The notes under the pieces: model-generated
Databases searched by the model: none
What the model was told of the DNA's origin: nothing
What the model saw: only the letters and a program-made list of their open reading frames with translations
From: Planctomycetaceae bacterium
GTDB taxonomy: Bacteria; Planctomycetota; Planctomycetia; Planctomycetales; Planctomycetaceae
Direction: 5' to 3'
Length of the DNA: 16,731 nt
Assembly (NCBI GenBank): GCA_003445035.1
Contig: DLVV01000424.1
Location: 8,444 to 25,174 of the forward strand
Made by a program: the position numbers and the translations under genes
Shown: one piece after another, positions 8,518-15,030 of the stretch
Position numbering within the stretch: position 1 is the first letter of the stretch
Layout of the letters: the number at the start of each line of letters is the position of its first letter

Positions 8518-8566
8518 CGTTGGTAGCTACTTTCTCCAGTTGCCGGACTAGGGAATCTCGACAGTC

Positions 8567-8580
8567 GCCCCCTGTGGGGC
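8567..8580 (-). repeat. Small GC hairpin in the nrdJ leader
   Basis: GCCCC at 8567-8571 pairs with GGGGC at 8576-8580 across a four-base loop. It lies about 60 bases before the nrdJ start and is not followed by a T run, so it is not a terminator. It may be a structural element of the leader. Confidence 0.35.
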
Positions 8581-8637
8581 CGGCCAAAAACGACAAAATG
8601 CCGTCAAAATAAGCTACTAAAGTGTGAAATTAAACAA

Positions 8638-8665
8638 TATTTGAGCCGTTTTGATGACTCAAATA
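8638..8665. repeat. AT-rich inverted repeat in the nrdJ leader
   Basis: TATTTGAG (8638-8645) is repeated inverted as CTCAAATA (8658-8665), an exact 8-bp match with 12 bases between. It lies within the predicted nrdJ leader. It could be a protein-binding operator or an RNA hairpin; read on the minus strand it runs into TTGTTTAATTT. It does not resemble the NrdR-box consensus as I know it. Confidence 0.5.
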
Positions 8666-8706
8666 CCACAAGGTGTAGGGGACAGGAGTCCAAGAACACC
8701 CACATC

Positions 8707-8736
8707 TTGTGAACTGACGAGACTCGCCACTATAAA
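8707..8736 (+). promoter_or_regulatory. Possible promoter of the DUF58 gene, TTGTGA-N18-TATAAA
   Basis: TTGTGA at 8707-8712 (4/6) and TATAAA at 8731-8736 (5/6) are 18 bases apart on the plus strand. The -10 box shares the TATA core with the -10 box of the opposite nrdJ promoter, so the two polymerase sites would overlap. The -35 is weak. Confidence 0.35.
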
Positions 8737-8756
8737 TCGGCATTCTATTTTGTCAA
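8729..8756 (-). promoter_or_regulatory. Promoter of nrdJ, TTGACA-N16-TATAGT
   Basis: On the minus strand TTGACA (8756-8751) is followed after 16 bases by TATAGT (8734-8729): a perfect -35 and a 5/6 -10. The expected start site is near 8722, giving a leader of about 214 nt before nrdJ. Confidence 0.65.
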
Positions 8757-8896
8757 GATGGTGTTTTTCAGTTTGTTTTCACCGATCTCTGACAAATTGT
8801 CGTAGAACCCCATCGCATCACGACTTACCTCATTTCAAGAAAATCGCCACGACCGCTCTGCCCCACACATCCCGACCACCGTTTTCGACTCCCATC

Positions 8897-9850
8897 ATGT
8901 CTCAGTCGAGCCCCGAATCACCCGCCGGTTCGCCCCTGCCGACGACCGACAATCCGACCGCGTTGGCCGAATACGGTCGGCTCGACCTGGTGGCCCGTCT
9001 GGTCGTCGAGGGTGACATCCTGGGTCAGCACAAGAGCCCTTTGAAGGGAGCGAGTGTCGAGTTCACAGAACATCGGCAGTACCACCCCGGGGACGAGATT
9101 CGCCACATCGACTGGCGCGCCTACGGGAAGACCGGTAAGTACTTCGTCAAGGAATTCGAAGACGAGACCAACCTCCGCTGCCAGTTGCTGGTCGACGTGT
9201 CCGGCAGCATGGCCTACGGTGACAGCACGCTCTCGAAGTTCGACTACGCCCGCCAGTTGGCTGCCGCATTGGCCTACCTGCTGCTGGCCCAGCGTGACGC
9301 GGTGGGCCTGACGATCTTCGACGACCACGTCCGGACCCGGCTGTCCCCCTCGACCCAGCAAGCCCTTTTCGCCCAGGTCACCGACACGCTCGATCAACTC
9401 CAGCCAACCGACGAATCGTCGTCAGCCTTCGCCGGCGGTGTCGCCGAATCGCTTGGCGAGGTGTTGCCGACCCTCTCACGACGGAGCCTGGTCGTGGTGA
9501 TCAGCGACTTCCTGGACGACACCGACGAGTTGATCGCGGCCCTGGCCCGGTTTCGCCATGCCCGCCACGAGTTGATTTTGTTCCACGTGGTGGCACCCGA
9601 GGAGGTCGACTTTCCGTTCTCTCGACCGACACAGTTCCACGACCTCGAGCAAACCTCACGACGCATGCTGGTCGATCCTCACCGCGTCCGGGAACGCTAC
9701 CTCCGCAACTTCGCCCGGTTCTGCACACGACTCGAACAGGGCGCCGCCGGCCAGGACGTCGACTACCAGCGGGTCACCACCAGCCAGCCCTATGCCCATG
9801 CCCTGGGCCGCTACCTCGCTTCCCGCTCACGCCGCCGCCGCGGGCGTTAG
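8897..9850 (+). CDS. DUF58 family protein with von Willebrand A-type fold
   Basis: 317 aa from ATG 8897. Residues 1-22 are a Pro/Ser-rich leader. EFTEHRQYHPGDEIRHIDWR (55-74) followed by AYGKTGKYFVKEFEDE is the hallmark of DUF58. LLVDVSGSMAYG carries the DxSxS metal-ion (MIDAS) residues D100, S102 and S104, so the vWA-like core should bind a divalent metal. No membrane segment is seen, unlike many DUF58 proteins. Biochemical function is unknown; DUF58 genes usually sit beside MoxR AAA+ ATPases and are thought to help them in chaperone-like work, but no moxR is in this window. The open frame reaches back to 8651, yet that part lacks family residues and overlaps the promoter region. There is no clear Shine-Dalgarno. 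The stop overlaps the convergent methyltransferase by four bases. Confidence 0.85.
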   Translation: MSQSSPESPAGSPLPTTDNPTALAEYGRLDLVARLVVEGDILGQHKSPLKGASVEFTEHRQYHPGDEIRHIDWRAYGKTGKYFVKEFEDETNLRCQLLVDVSGSMAYGDSTLSKFDYARQLAAALAYLLLAQRDAVGLTIFDDHVRTRLSPSTQQALFAQVTDTLDQLQPTDESSSAFAGGVAESLGEVLPTLSRRSLVVVISDFLDDTDELIAALARFRHARHELILFHVVAPEEVDFPFSRPTQFHDLEQTSRRMLVDPHRVRERYLRNFARFCTRLEQGAAGQDVDYQRVTTSQPYAHALGRYLASRSRRRRGR

Positions 9851-11055
9851 CCGCCCACCCGTTCGAGAAACTCCGGCCCCAGTTGCTGCTCCAGCCGGGT
9901 CGTCTCCACGTCCAACATCCTTCTCAGCCCGCGGTAGGACTCGGCCCGTTCGACCCGCCGCCGCTGGTCGACATCACCGGGCTCGCGACGCACCGCTCGC
10001 AGCAGCACGTTTTTGGCCGTGTGCTCCATGTCAATGAATTCGACAACCCGCGTCCGGTACCCACACACCTCCAGGGCCTCGGCCCGCAGCGCATCGGTCA
10101 CCAGCGCGGCCAACCGCTCGTGCAGGATCCCATGACGGTGCACCGACGCCAGTTCGCCGATCGCCAGTTCACCGGCGAACTCGTGCTGACAACACGGCAC
10201 AGCCAGGATGACGCCCGCCTGCCAACCAACCGCCCGGGCCAGGGCGTCGTCGGTCGCCGTGTCGCAGGCGTGCAGCGACACGGCCAAATCGACGGGTCCG
10301 TCGTGGTCAAAGTCGGAGATCTCCGACTGGTGGAACTCGATCTCGTCCAATCCCATCCGCTCGGCCACCTCACGACAATCGTCCACCACCTCGGCCTCGC
10401 GCTCGACACCGACGATCCTCACCTCGCGACTCCGCAGTTCCTTCAAGAGGTGATGCACCGCAAACGTCAGATAGCTCTTCCCACAGCCGAAGTCCACCAC
10501 TCGCAACTCACCCTCTTCGGGCAGGCCTTCAACACAGTCGTCGACCAGTTCCAAGAACCGGTTGACCTGGCGAAACTTCCCCTGACGAGAGGCTTTCACA
10601 CGGCCCTCGGAAGTCATCACACCGATCGCCTCGAGGAATTCGCACGGCCGGCCGTCGGGCAGCAGGTGCCGCTTGGCGCGATCGTGCGACGTCGAATCGG
10701 GGGGACGGGTCATGGCGGGTCCGCGGCGGATCTTCAATCGTCCCCCACGACCGACACGGGCCGAGACATCCCCGTCGGAACCGAACAGGTGCAGGTCGCG
10801 GTACAATTCGGGAAACCACTCGCCGATCCGGACTACCGCGGCGGCCGGTTCGAGATTTTCGTGAGACTGTCGCCGGTTGGTCTCGGAAGTGAACTGGTAG
10901 TGCGGGCCACCGGCCAGCGTCACCGGCCTCACCACGACCCGCTCGGCCAACTCGGCGCGATCACCCCGCCGACGGCTCAACACCACACGGTGGCAGGTCG
11001 ACTCGAGTATCGCTCGACCCACCGCCTCCACAATCTCGCTCACACTCTCCGACAC
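9847..11055 (-). CDS. SAM-dependent methyltransferase (Methyltransf_32-like)
   Basis: 402 aa from GTG 11055. Residues about 175-330 hold a Rossmann methyltransferase: motif [14 protein letters not shown] (186-198), an acidic end of strand 2 in [20 protein letters not shown] (H262, C264, D265), and AVPCCQHE (V286-E292) where many methyltransferases have the motif IV NPPY/DPPF. The DFGCGK plus HACD plus VPCCQHE set matches PF13679 proteins, several of which are predicted RNA methyltransferases; the substrate is not known. Residues 1-170 form an unrecognised Arg-rich N-terminal region ([16 protein letters not shown]) that may bind nucleic acid (inference). The frame is open upstream to 11358, across the divergent gene, but those residues are Cys/Arg-rich nonsense. 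GTG 11055 has GGGAG about 12 bases upstream; GTG 11043 is an alternative. The protein lacks a signal peptide, so it is cytoplasmic. Confidence 0.8.
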   Translation of the reverse strand: MSESVSEIVEAVGRAILESTCHRVVLSRRRGDRAELAERVVVRPVTLAGGPHYQFTSETNRRQSHENLEPAAAVVRIGEWFPELYRDLHLFGSDGDVSARVGRGGRLKIRRGPAMTRPPDSTSHDRAKRHLLPDGRPCEFLEAIGVMTSEGRVKASRQGKFRQVNRFLELVDDCVEGLPEEGELRVVDFGCGKSYLTFAVHHLLKELRSREVRIVGVEREAEVVDDCREVAERMGLDEIEFHQSEISDFDHDGPVDLAVSLHACDTATDDALARAVGWQAGVILAVPCCQHEFAGELAIGELASVHRHGILHERLAALVTDALRAEALEVCGYRTRVVEFIDMEHTAKNVLLRAVRREPGDVDQRRRVERAESYRGLRRMLDVETTRLEQQLGPEFLERVGG

Positions 11056-11088
11056 TGTTAGACTGCTCTCCCTGCACGAACACACCCC

Positions 11089-11103
11089 GGCGGCATCGCC
11101 GCC
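11089..11103. repeat. Perfect GC inverted repeat between divergent genes
   Basis: GGCGGC (11089-11094) and GCCGCC (11098-11103) flank ATC. The 6-bp palindromic arms lie in the 104-base gap between the methyltransferase and the small-protein operon. It could be an operator shared by both or an mRNA hairpin; the DNA is GC-rich, so chance is possible. Confidence 0.3.
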
Positions 11104-11159
11104 AACTCTACAGCCCCGCCCACCACAGCGGCAACAACTCACACCGGTGGAGACACCCG

Positions 11160-11348
11160 ATGGGACTGAACCGCAAGCAGAAAAAACAGCTCGAGGTCGC
11201 TCGCAAGAAAATCGAGAACCTCCGCCAGCAACTGGCCGGAGCCAAGACTCAGCCCGACGATCCGGCCGACATCCCCCGACTCGAATCAGAGATCGAGCAG
11301 ACCCTGGAAAAACTCCGGTCGTTGAAAAGCGGTGGAGACGGCAAGTGA
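11160..11348 (+). CDS. Small charged coiled-coil protein, unknown function
   Basis: 62 aa from ATG 11160, preceded by GGTGGAGAC with GGAG seven bases from the start. Residues 3-27 are Lys/Arg/Gln-rich and helical ([20 protein letters not shown]); after a Pro/Asp break (31-38) a second helix follows ([19 protein letters not shown]). Leu/Ile spacing in both halves suggests an antiparallel helical hairpin or coiled coil. The excess of Lys over acidic residues in the first half suggests binding to RNA or another acidic partner (inference). There is no signal or membrane segment. Its stop codon overlaps the GTG start of the Tsr3-like gene (GTGA), so the two are co-translated and probably work together. 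I do not recognise the family. Confidence 0.75.
   Translation: MGLNRKQKKQLEVARKKIENLRQQLAGAKTQPDDPADIPRLESEIEQTLEKLRSLKSGGDGK
11331..11339 (+). promoter_or_regulatory. Shine-Dalgarno GGTGGAGAC that sets the start of the Tsr3-like gene
   Basis: GGAG at 11334-11337 is seven bases before GTG 11345. The same nine bases, GGTGGAGAC, also precede the upstream small gene (11146-11154) at the same distance. This supports 11345 rather than the upstream ATG 11147 that is open in the same frame. Confidence 0.6.
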
Positions 11349-11851
11349 GCCGCGACACACCGGAACCGGACTCGCCAACACCTCCAACGATCTTCGTCGT
11401 TCATCCCAGGGAACGCCGCAGCAAGTGCTCGGTGGAACCGCTGCGAGGCCGGGACGGGTTCGTCTTCTGGACATTCCCGAGCCAGGGCTGCGAGTCGCTG
11501 GAGGGTTACGTCCGGCTGGGGATGGGAGGGCCGGTGATCGGCCCGGACGACGTGGATGGTGGCCTGTTGGTTCTGGACGGTACTTGGCGACTCGCCTCGA
11601 AAATGGAACCCGATTATGCCGAGTTGCCGGTTCGCAGCCTGCCGGAACTGCAGACCGCCTACCCCAGGACCTCGAAACTGTTCGAAGATCCCACCGGGGG
11701 CCTGGCGACCATCGAAGCCCTGTGGGCCGCCTATCGCCTGATGGGGCGACCCACCGACAAACTGCTCGACCACTACCAGTGGGCCGAACGGTTCGTCGAA
11801 GCCAACGTCAGTTGTTTGGACAGGGATTGGATCCCGCGTCGCGACCTCTGA
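11345..11851 (+). CDS. Tsr3/DTW (TDD-superfamily) aminocarboxypropyltransferase-like protein
   Basis: 168 aa from GTG 11345. [16 protein letters not shown] (18-33) resembles the DP..CS..KL segment of Tsr3 (DUF367). It is followed by [20 protein letters not shown] (62-81), where Tsr3 has L.LSP.D...G..VVDCSW and DTW-domain proteins have [20 protein letters not shown] and [17 protein letters not shown] (118-134) match the A.P......KLS..EAL.AAL...G region, and [11 protein letters not shown] (144-154) matches the final F.WG..F...N motif. Members of this superfamily transfer the 3-amino-3-carboxypropyl group of SAM to RNA: Tsr3 to 18S rRNA pseudouridine, and DTW proteins (TapT, DTWD1/2) to tRNA uridine. 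The order of all blocks fits Tsr3 better, while the D78-G-T-W81 motif is DTW-like. The target in this organism is not known. It overlaps the small-protein gene by four bases. Confidence 0.68.
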   Translation: MSRDTPEPDSPTPPTIFVVHPRERRSKCSVEPLRGRDGFVFWTFPSQGCESLEGYVRLGMGGPVIGPDDVDGGLLVLDGTWRLASKMEPDYAELPVRSLPELQTAYPRTSKLFEDPTGGLATIEALWAAYRLMGRPTDKLLDHYQWAERFVEANVSCLDRDWIPRRDL

Positions 11852-11945
11852 CACCGGTTGCCCACCGATTGCAGCGAGTGATACCATGGGATTCCAGCGG
11901 GGCCTTTGCGGCTCCCGTCCATCACACCCCGGGATGCCACTCCCC

Positions 11946-14900
11946 ATGCCACGCCCGACCACCCTGCTCCTGTTGCTCCTGGGCATGTCGTGGCACTCGA
12001 TCCCGGTGACCAACGCCGCGCCACCGAAGGTCGACTACCAGAAGCAGATCAAGCCGCTGCTGGCCCGACACTGCAACGGTTGCCACGGGGCGAAGAAGGT
12101 CATGTCGGGATTCCGGGCGGACGCCGGGCGACTGGCCGCCCGGGGCGGTGACCGGGGCGCGGGAATCGTGCCCGGGCAACCCGAAAAAAGCCTGCTGTTC
12201 CAGGTCCTCACAGGCACCGACGACATCGAGCGGATGCCGTACGAGAAACCGCCGCTGAAGCCTGCCGAGATCTCGCTGATCAAGGAGTGGATCGTGCAGG
12301 GGGCCAAGTTCCCCGCCGACGAAAAAGTCGTCAGGGGACGGCGGACCAGCGACCACTGGGCCTTCCAGCCGATCGTGCGGGCGAAACTCCCGGCGGTGAA
12401 CAACCCCGCGTGGACCCGCAATGCGATCGACGCCTTCGTGCTCTCCCGGCTCGACCGAGAGAAGCTCGTCCCGGCTCCCGAGGCCGACCGTGTCACCCTG
12501 CTGCGTCGCCTCAGCCTCGACCTGCTCGGCCTGCCCCCGTCACCGGACCAGGTCGACCGCTTCCTGGCCGACACCGCCCCGGGAGCCTACGACCGCCTGG
12601 TCGACCGGCTGCTGGCTTCACCGCGATATGGCGAACGCTGGGGACGCCACTGGCTCGACCTGGCCCGCTACGCGGATTCCAACGGGTTCACCATCGACGG
12701 GGCCCGCTCGATCTGGAAGTTCCGCGACTGGGTCATCGATGCCATCAACGCCGACGTGCCATTCGACCGTTTCTCGACCGAGCAACTCGCCGGGGACCTG
12801 ATGCCCGGCGGCCGTCTCGACCAGTTGGTCGCCACCGGTTTCCACCGCAACACGCTGGCCAACCAGGAGGGGGGGACCGACGACGAGCAGTTCCGCGTCG
12901 ACGCCGTCGTCGACCGGGTCAGCACCACCGGGGCCGTTTTCCTGGGCCTGACGGTCGGCTGTGCTCGATGCCACGAACACAAGTTCGACCCGATCTCGCA
13001 GCGAGACTTCTACCAGTTGTTCGCGGTGTTCAACAACTGCGAGGACAACAACGACGCCAACGCCCTGGACCCGAAGATCTCGGTGCCTTCGCCCGCCCAG
13101 GCGACCGAGCGGGCGAGACTGGCCTCGGCAATCGTCTCGGCCGAGAAACCGCTGGCCGAGCACGACCGGAGATTCGCCGCCGGGATGTCCGCATGGGAAA
13201 AACGCCTGGCCTCGATCGATGCGGGTTCGTTCTCCACGCTCAAGCCCGCCAGGTGGACCACCGCCAAGGGAGCCGTCCTGACCCGGCTGGATGACGATTC
13301 GCTGATCGTCGACTTCAGCGTCCCGGCCAATGACACCTACACCGTCACGCTCGAAACCTCGCTCGAATCGATCACCGCCGTCCGCATCGAAACGCTCACT
13401 CACACCAGCCTGCCCAAGAACGGTCCCGGCCGCGGCGACAACGGCAACTTCGTTCTCAGCGAAGTCACCGTTGCGGCGGCCCCGGCCAGCGGCAACGCCA
13501 AGCTGTCACCGATCAAGATCACCTCGGCCGTCGCCGACCACTCGCAGGAGGGGTATTCGATCTCCAACGCGATCGATGGCAATCCCAAGACCGGCTGGGC
13601 GATCAACACCAAGACCGGTTCTCCCAACGTCAATCGCCAGGCGATCTTCTTCCCTGCCAAGCCGATCGCCCACCCCGGCGGTTCGCGGCTGGTGCTCAGC
13701 ATGGCCCACAACGGCGAGTCCGCCAATTACCTGGTCGGCCGCTTTCGCGTTTCTGTCGGTACCGCCGCCCCCGCCGATCTCAAGATCCCCGGCCCGATCC
13801 TGGCCATCGCCCGTACGGCCCGCGACAAGCGATCCAAGGCCCAGCAGGCCCAGTTGGTCGACGCCTACCGTGGAACCGATTCTGGCCGCAAGCAGCTTTC
13901 CGACACTCTCATCGACCTCAAGAAACGACGCGACGCGATCAACAAGGCGATCCCCACCACGCTGGTCCTTCGGGAACGCAAGCAACCCCGCCAGACACAC
14001 ATTCACATCCGCGGCGACTTTCTCCGCAAAGGCGCCCGCGTGCTGCCAGGCGTGCCCGAGGTGTTGCCGCCGATGAAGACCGCCGTCCCGGTCGGCACGC
14101 GACTCGACCTCGCCGGTTGGCTCTTCGAACCCGGGCATCCCCTGACGGCTCGTGTCACTGTCAACCGGTTCTGGCAACGGTTCTTCGGGCTGGGATTCGT
14201 CGAAACCGAAAACGACTTCGGACTGCAAGGTGACCCGCCCTCGCATCCCCTGCTGCTCGATTGGCTCGCCAGCGAGTTCATTCGCCGCGGCTGGGCCGTC
14301 AAGGACCTGCACCGGCTGATCGTCACCAGCGCGACCTATCGCCAGAGTTCGGCCACCCGTCCGGAACTGCTCGAACGCGATCCACGGAACCGGCTCCTGG
14401 CTCGACAGACCCGAATGAGAATGGAAGCCGAGACGATCCGCGACACGGCACTGGCCGCCGCGGGCCTGATCTCCGACAAGATCGGTGGCCCGGGCGTCTA
14501 CCCGCCGCAGCCGGAAGGGATCTACATTCTGACCCAGCAGAAGAAGGCGTGGCCTGAGGCGAAGGGCGAGGACCGTTTCCGCCGCTGCATGTACACCTAC
14601 TTCTGGCGATCCAGTCCCTACCCCTTCCTGCCGACCTTCGATGCTCCCGACGCCACGACCACCTGCACCCGCCGCAGCCGCTCGAACACGCCGCTACAAG
14701 CATTGACCCTGGCCAACGACAAGGCCTTCTTCGAAATCGCTCAGGGAGTGGCCCGCCGGATCCTCTCCGATGGACCGACACCCGATTCACAACGACTGCG
14801 ATTCGGTTTCCGGACCTGCCTGTCACGGGAACCGTCATCCGAGGAACTGGGAACACTGAGCGAGTTCCTCTCGATCCAGCGGAACCGGTTCTCCCAGTCC

Positions 14901-15026
14901 ACGAAGGCGGCGATCGCGGTCGCCCCGGCCCGGCGACCCGAAGGCGTGAGTGCTGCGGAGGCGGCGGCGTGGACTGCCGTCAGCCGTGTGCTGATCAATC
15001 TCGACGAATTCATCACCAGGGAGTGA
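11946..15026 (+). CDS. Secreted PSCyt1-PSCyt2 (DUF1549)-PSD1 (DUF1553) cytochrome c protein
   Basis: 1026 aa from ATG 11946, chosen because MPRPTTLLLLLLGMSW is a clean signal peptide (cleavage likely near TNA-APP, residue 24). In-frame ATGs at 11934 and 11886 are alternatives; no strong Shine-Dalgarno decides. PSCyt1 domain (about 28-120) has haem motif C43NGC46H. PSCyt2/DUF1549 (about 155-370) includes RRLSLDLLGLPPSPDQVDRF and RYGERWGRHWLDLARYADSN, and ends with a second CxxCH motif, C339ARC342H-EHKFDP. Residues about 440-620 form a beta-rich domain with SISNAIDGNPKTGWAIN, like a discoidin/F5-8 carbohydrate-binding fold. PSD1/DUF1553 (about 700-1000) begins near ARVTVNRFWQRFFGLGFVET (735). 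The protein should be exported and haem-loaded. These proteins are hallmarks of Planctomycetota; their reaction is unproven, with complex-polysaccharide use often proposed. It is followed after four bases by its DUF1501 partner. Confidence 0.9.
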   Translation: MPRPTTLLLLLLGMSWHSIPVTNAAPPKVDYQKQIKPLLARHCNGCHGAKKVMSGFRADAGRLAARGGDRGAGIVPGQPEKSLLFQVLTGTDDIERMPYEKPPLKPAEISLIKEWIVQGAKFPADEKVVRGRRTSDHWAFQPIVRAKLPAVNNPAWTRNAIDAFVLSRLDREKLVPAPEADRVTLLRRLSLDLLGLPPSPDQVDRFLADTAPGAYDRLVDRLLASPRYGERWGRHWLDLARYADSNGFTIDGARSIWKFRDWVIDAINADVPFDRFSTEQLAGDLMPGGRLDQLVATGFHRNTLANQEGGTDDEQFRVDAVVDRVSTTGAVFLGLTVGCARCHEHKFDPISQRDFYQLFAVFNNCEDNNDANALDPKISVPSPAQATERARLASAIVSAEKPLAEHDRRFAAGMSAWEKRLASIDAGSFSTLKPARWTTAKGAVLTRLDDDSLIVDFSVPANDTYTVTLETSLESITAVRIETLTHTSLPKNGPGRGDNGNFVLSEVTVAAAPASGNAKLSPIKITSAVADHSQEGYSISNAIDGNPKTGWAINTKTGSPNVNRQAIFFPAKPIAHPGGSRLVLSMAHNGESANYLVGRFRVSVGTAAPADLKIPGPILAIARTARDKRSKAQQAQLVDAYRGTDSGRKQLSDTLIDLKKRRDAINKAIPTTLVLRERKQPRQTHIHIRGDFLRKGARVLPGVPEVLPPMKTAVPVGTRLDLAGWLFEPGHPLTARVTVNRFWQRFFGLGFVETENDFGLQGDPPSHPLLLDWLASEFIRRGWAVKDLHRLIVTSATYRQSSATRPELLERDPRNRLLARQTRMRMEAETIRDTALAAAGLISDKIGGPGVYPPQPEGIYILTQQKKAWPEAKGEDRFRRCMYTYFWRSSPYPFLPTFDAPDATTTCTRRSRSNTPLQALTLANDKAFFEIAQGVARRILSDGPTPDSQRLRFGFRTCLSREPSSEELGTLSEFLSIQRNRFSQSTKAAIAVAPARRPEGVSAAEAAAWTAVSRVLINLDEFITRE
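15018..15023 (+). promoter_or_regulatory. Shine-Dalgarno AGGGAG inside the end of the PSD1 gene
   Basis: AGGGAG lies within the last codons of the upstream gene. It is four bases from GTG 15028 and seven from ATG 15031, which favours ATG 15031 for the DUF1501 gene and suggests translational coupling. Confidence 0.6.
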
Positions 15027-15030
15027 TGTG

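Larger units (their letters stand above)
8509..8896. other. AT-rich intergenic island between divergent nrdJ and DUF58 genes
   Basis: These 388 bases contain no convincing gene and are visibly richer in A/T than the flanking coding DNA, especially 8585-8670 and 8730-8800. They hold two overlapping divergent promoter candidates, an AT-rich inverted repeat at 8638-8665, and a short GC hairpin at 8567-8580. An ORF is open on the plus strand from 8651, but its residues before 8897 look like untranslated leader. On the minus strand the predicted nrdJ leader is about 214 nt. I looked for the cobalamin riboswitch B12 box in it and did not find it. Confidence 0.7.

Noticed and set aside
6715..8526. 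Long plus-strand ORF of about 600 codons opposite nrdJ
   Set aside because: It is antisense to a clearly conserved reductase. Its residues are Arg/Val/Leu/Gly-rich without domains, as expected from the complement of GC-biased codons.
8509..8722. Cobalamin riboswitch before nrdJ
   Set aside because: GGGGGCGACTGTC faintly resembles the riboswitch core, but the B12 box and the expected order of conserved blocks are missing by eye. A covariance search is needed before claiming it.
8651..8896. N-terminal extension of the DUF58 frame from ATG 8651
   Set aside because: The added residues have no family similarity, the DNA is AT-rich unlike coding DNA here, and it would cover both promoters.
9883..11061. 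Plus-strand ORF of about 392 codons opposite the methyltransferase
   Set aside because: Antisense shadow; motif I and the other methyltransferase blocks are on the minus strand.
11864..11890. Promoter for the PSD1 operon (TTGCCC-N17-ATACCA)
   Set aside because: The -10 is a poor match and the site is adjacent to an alternative ATG at 11886; too weak to list as a feature.
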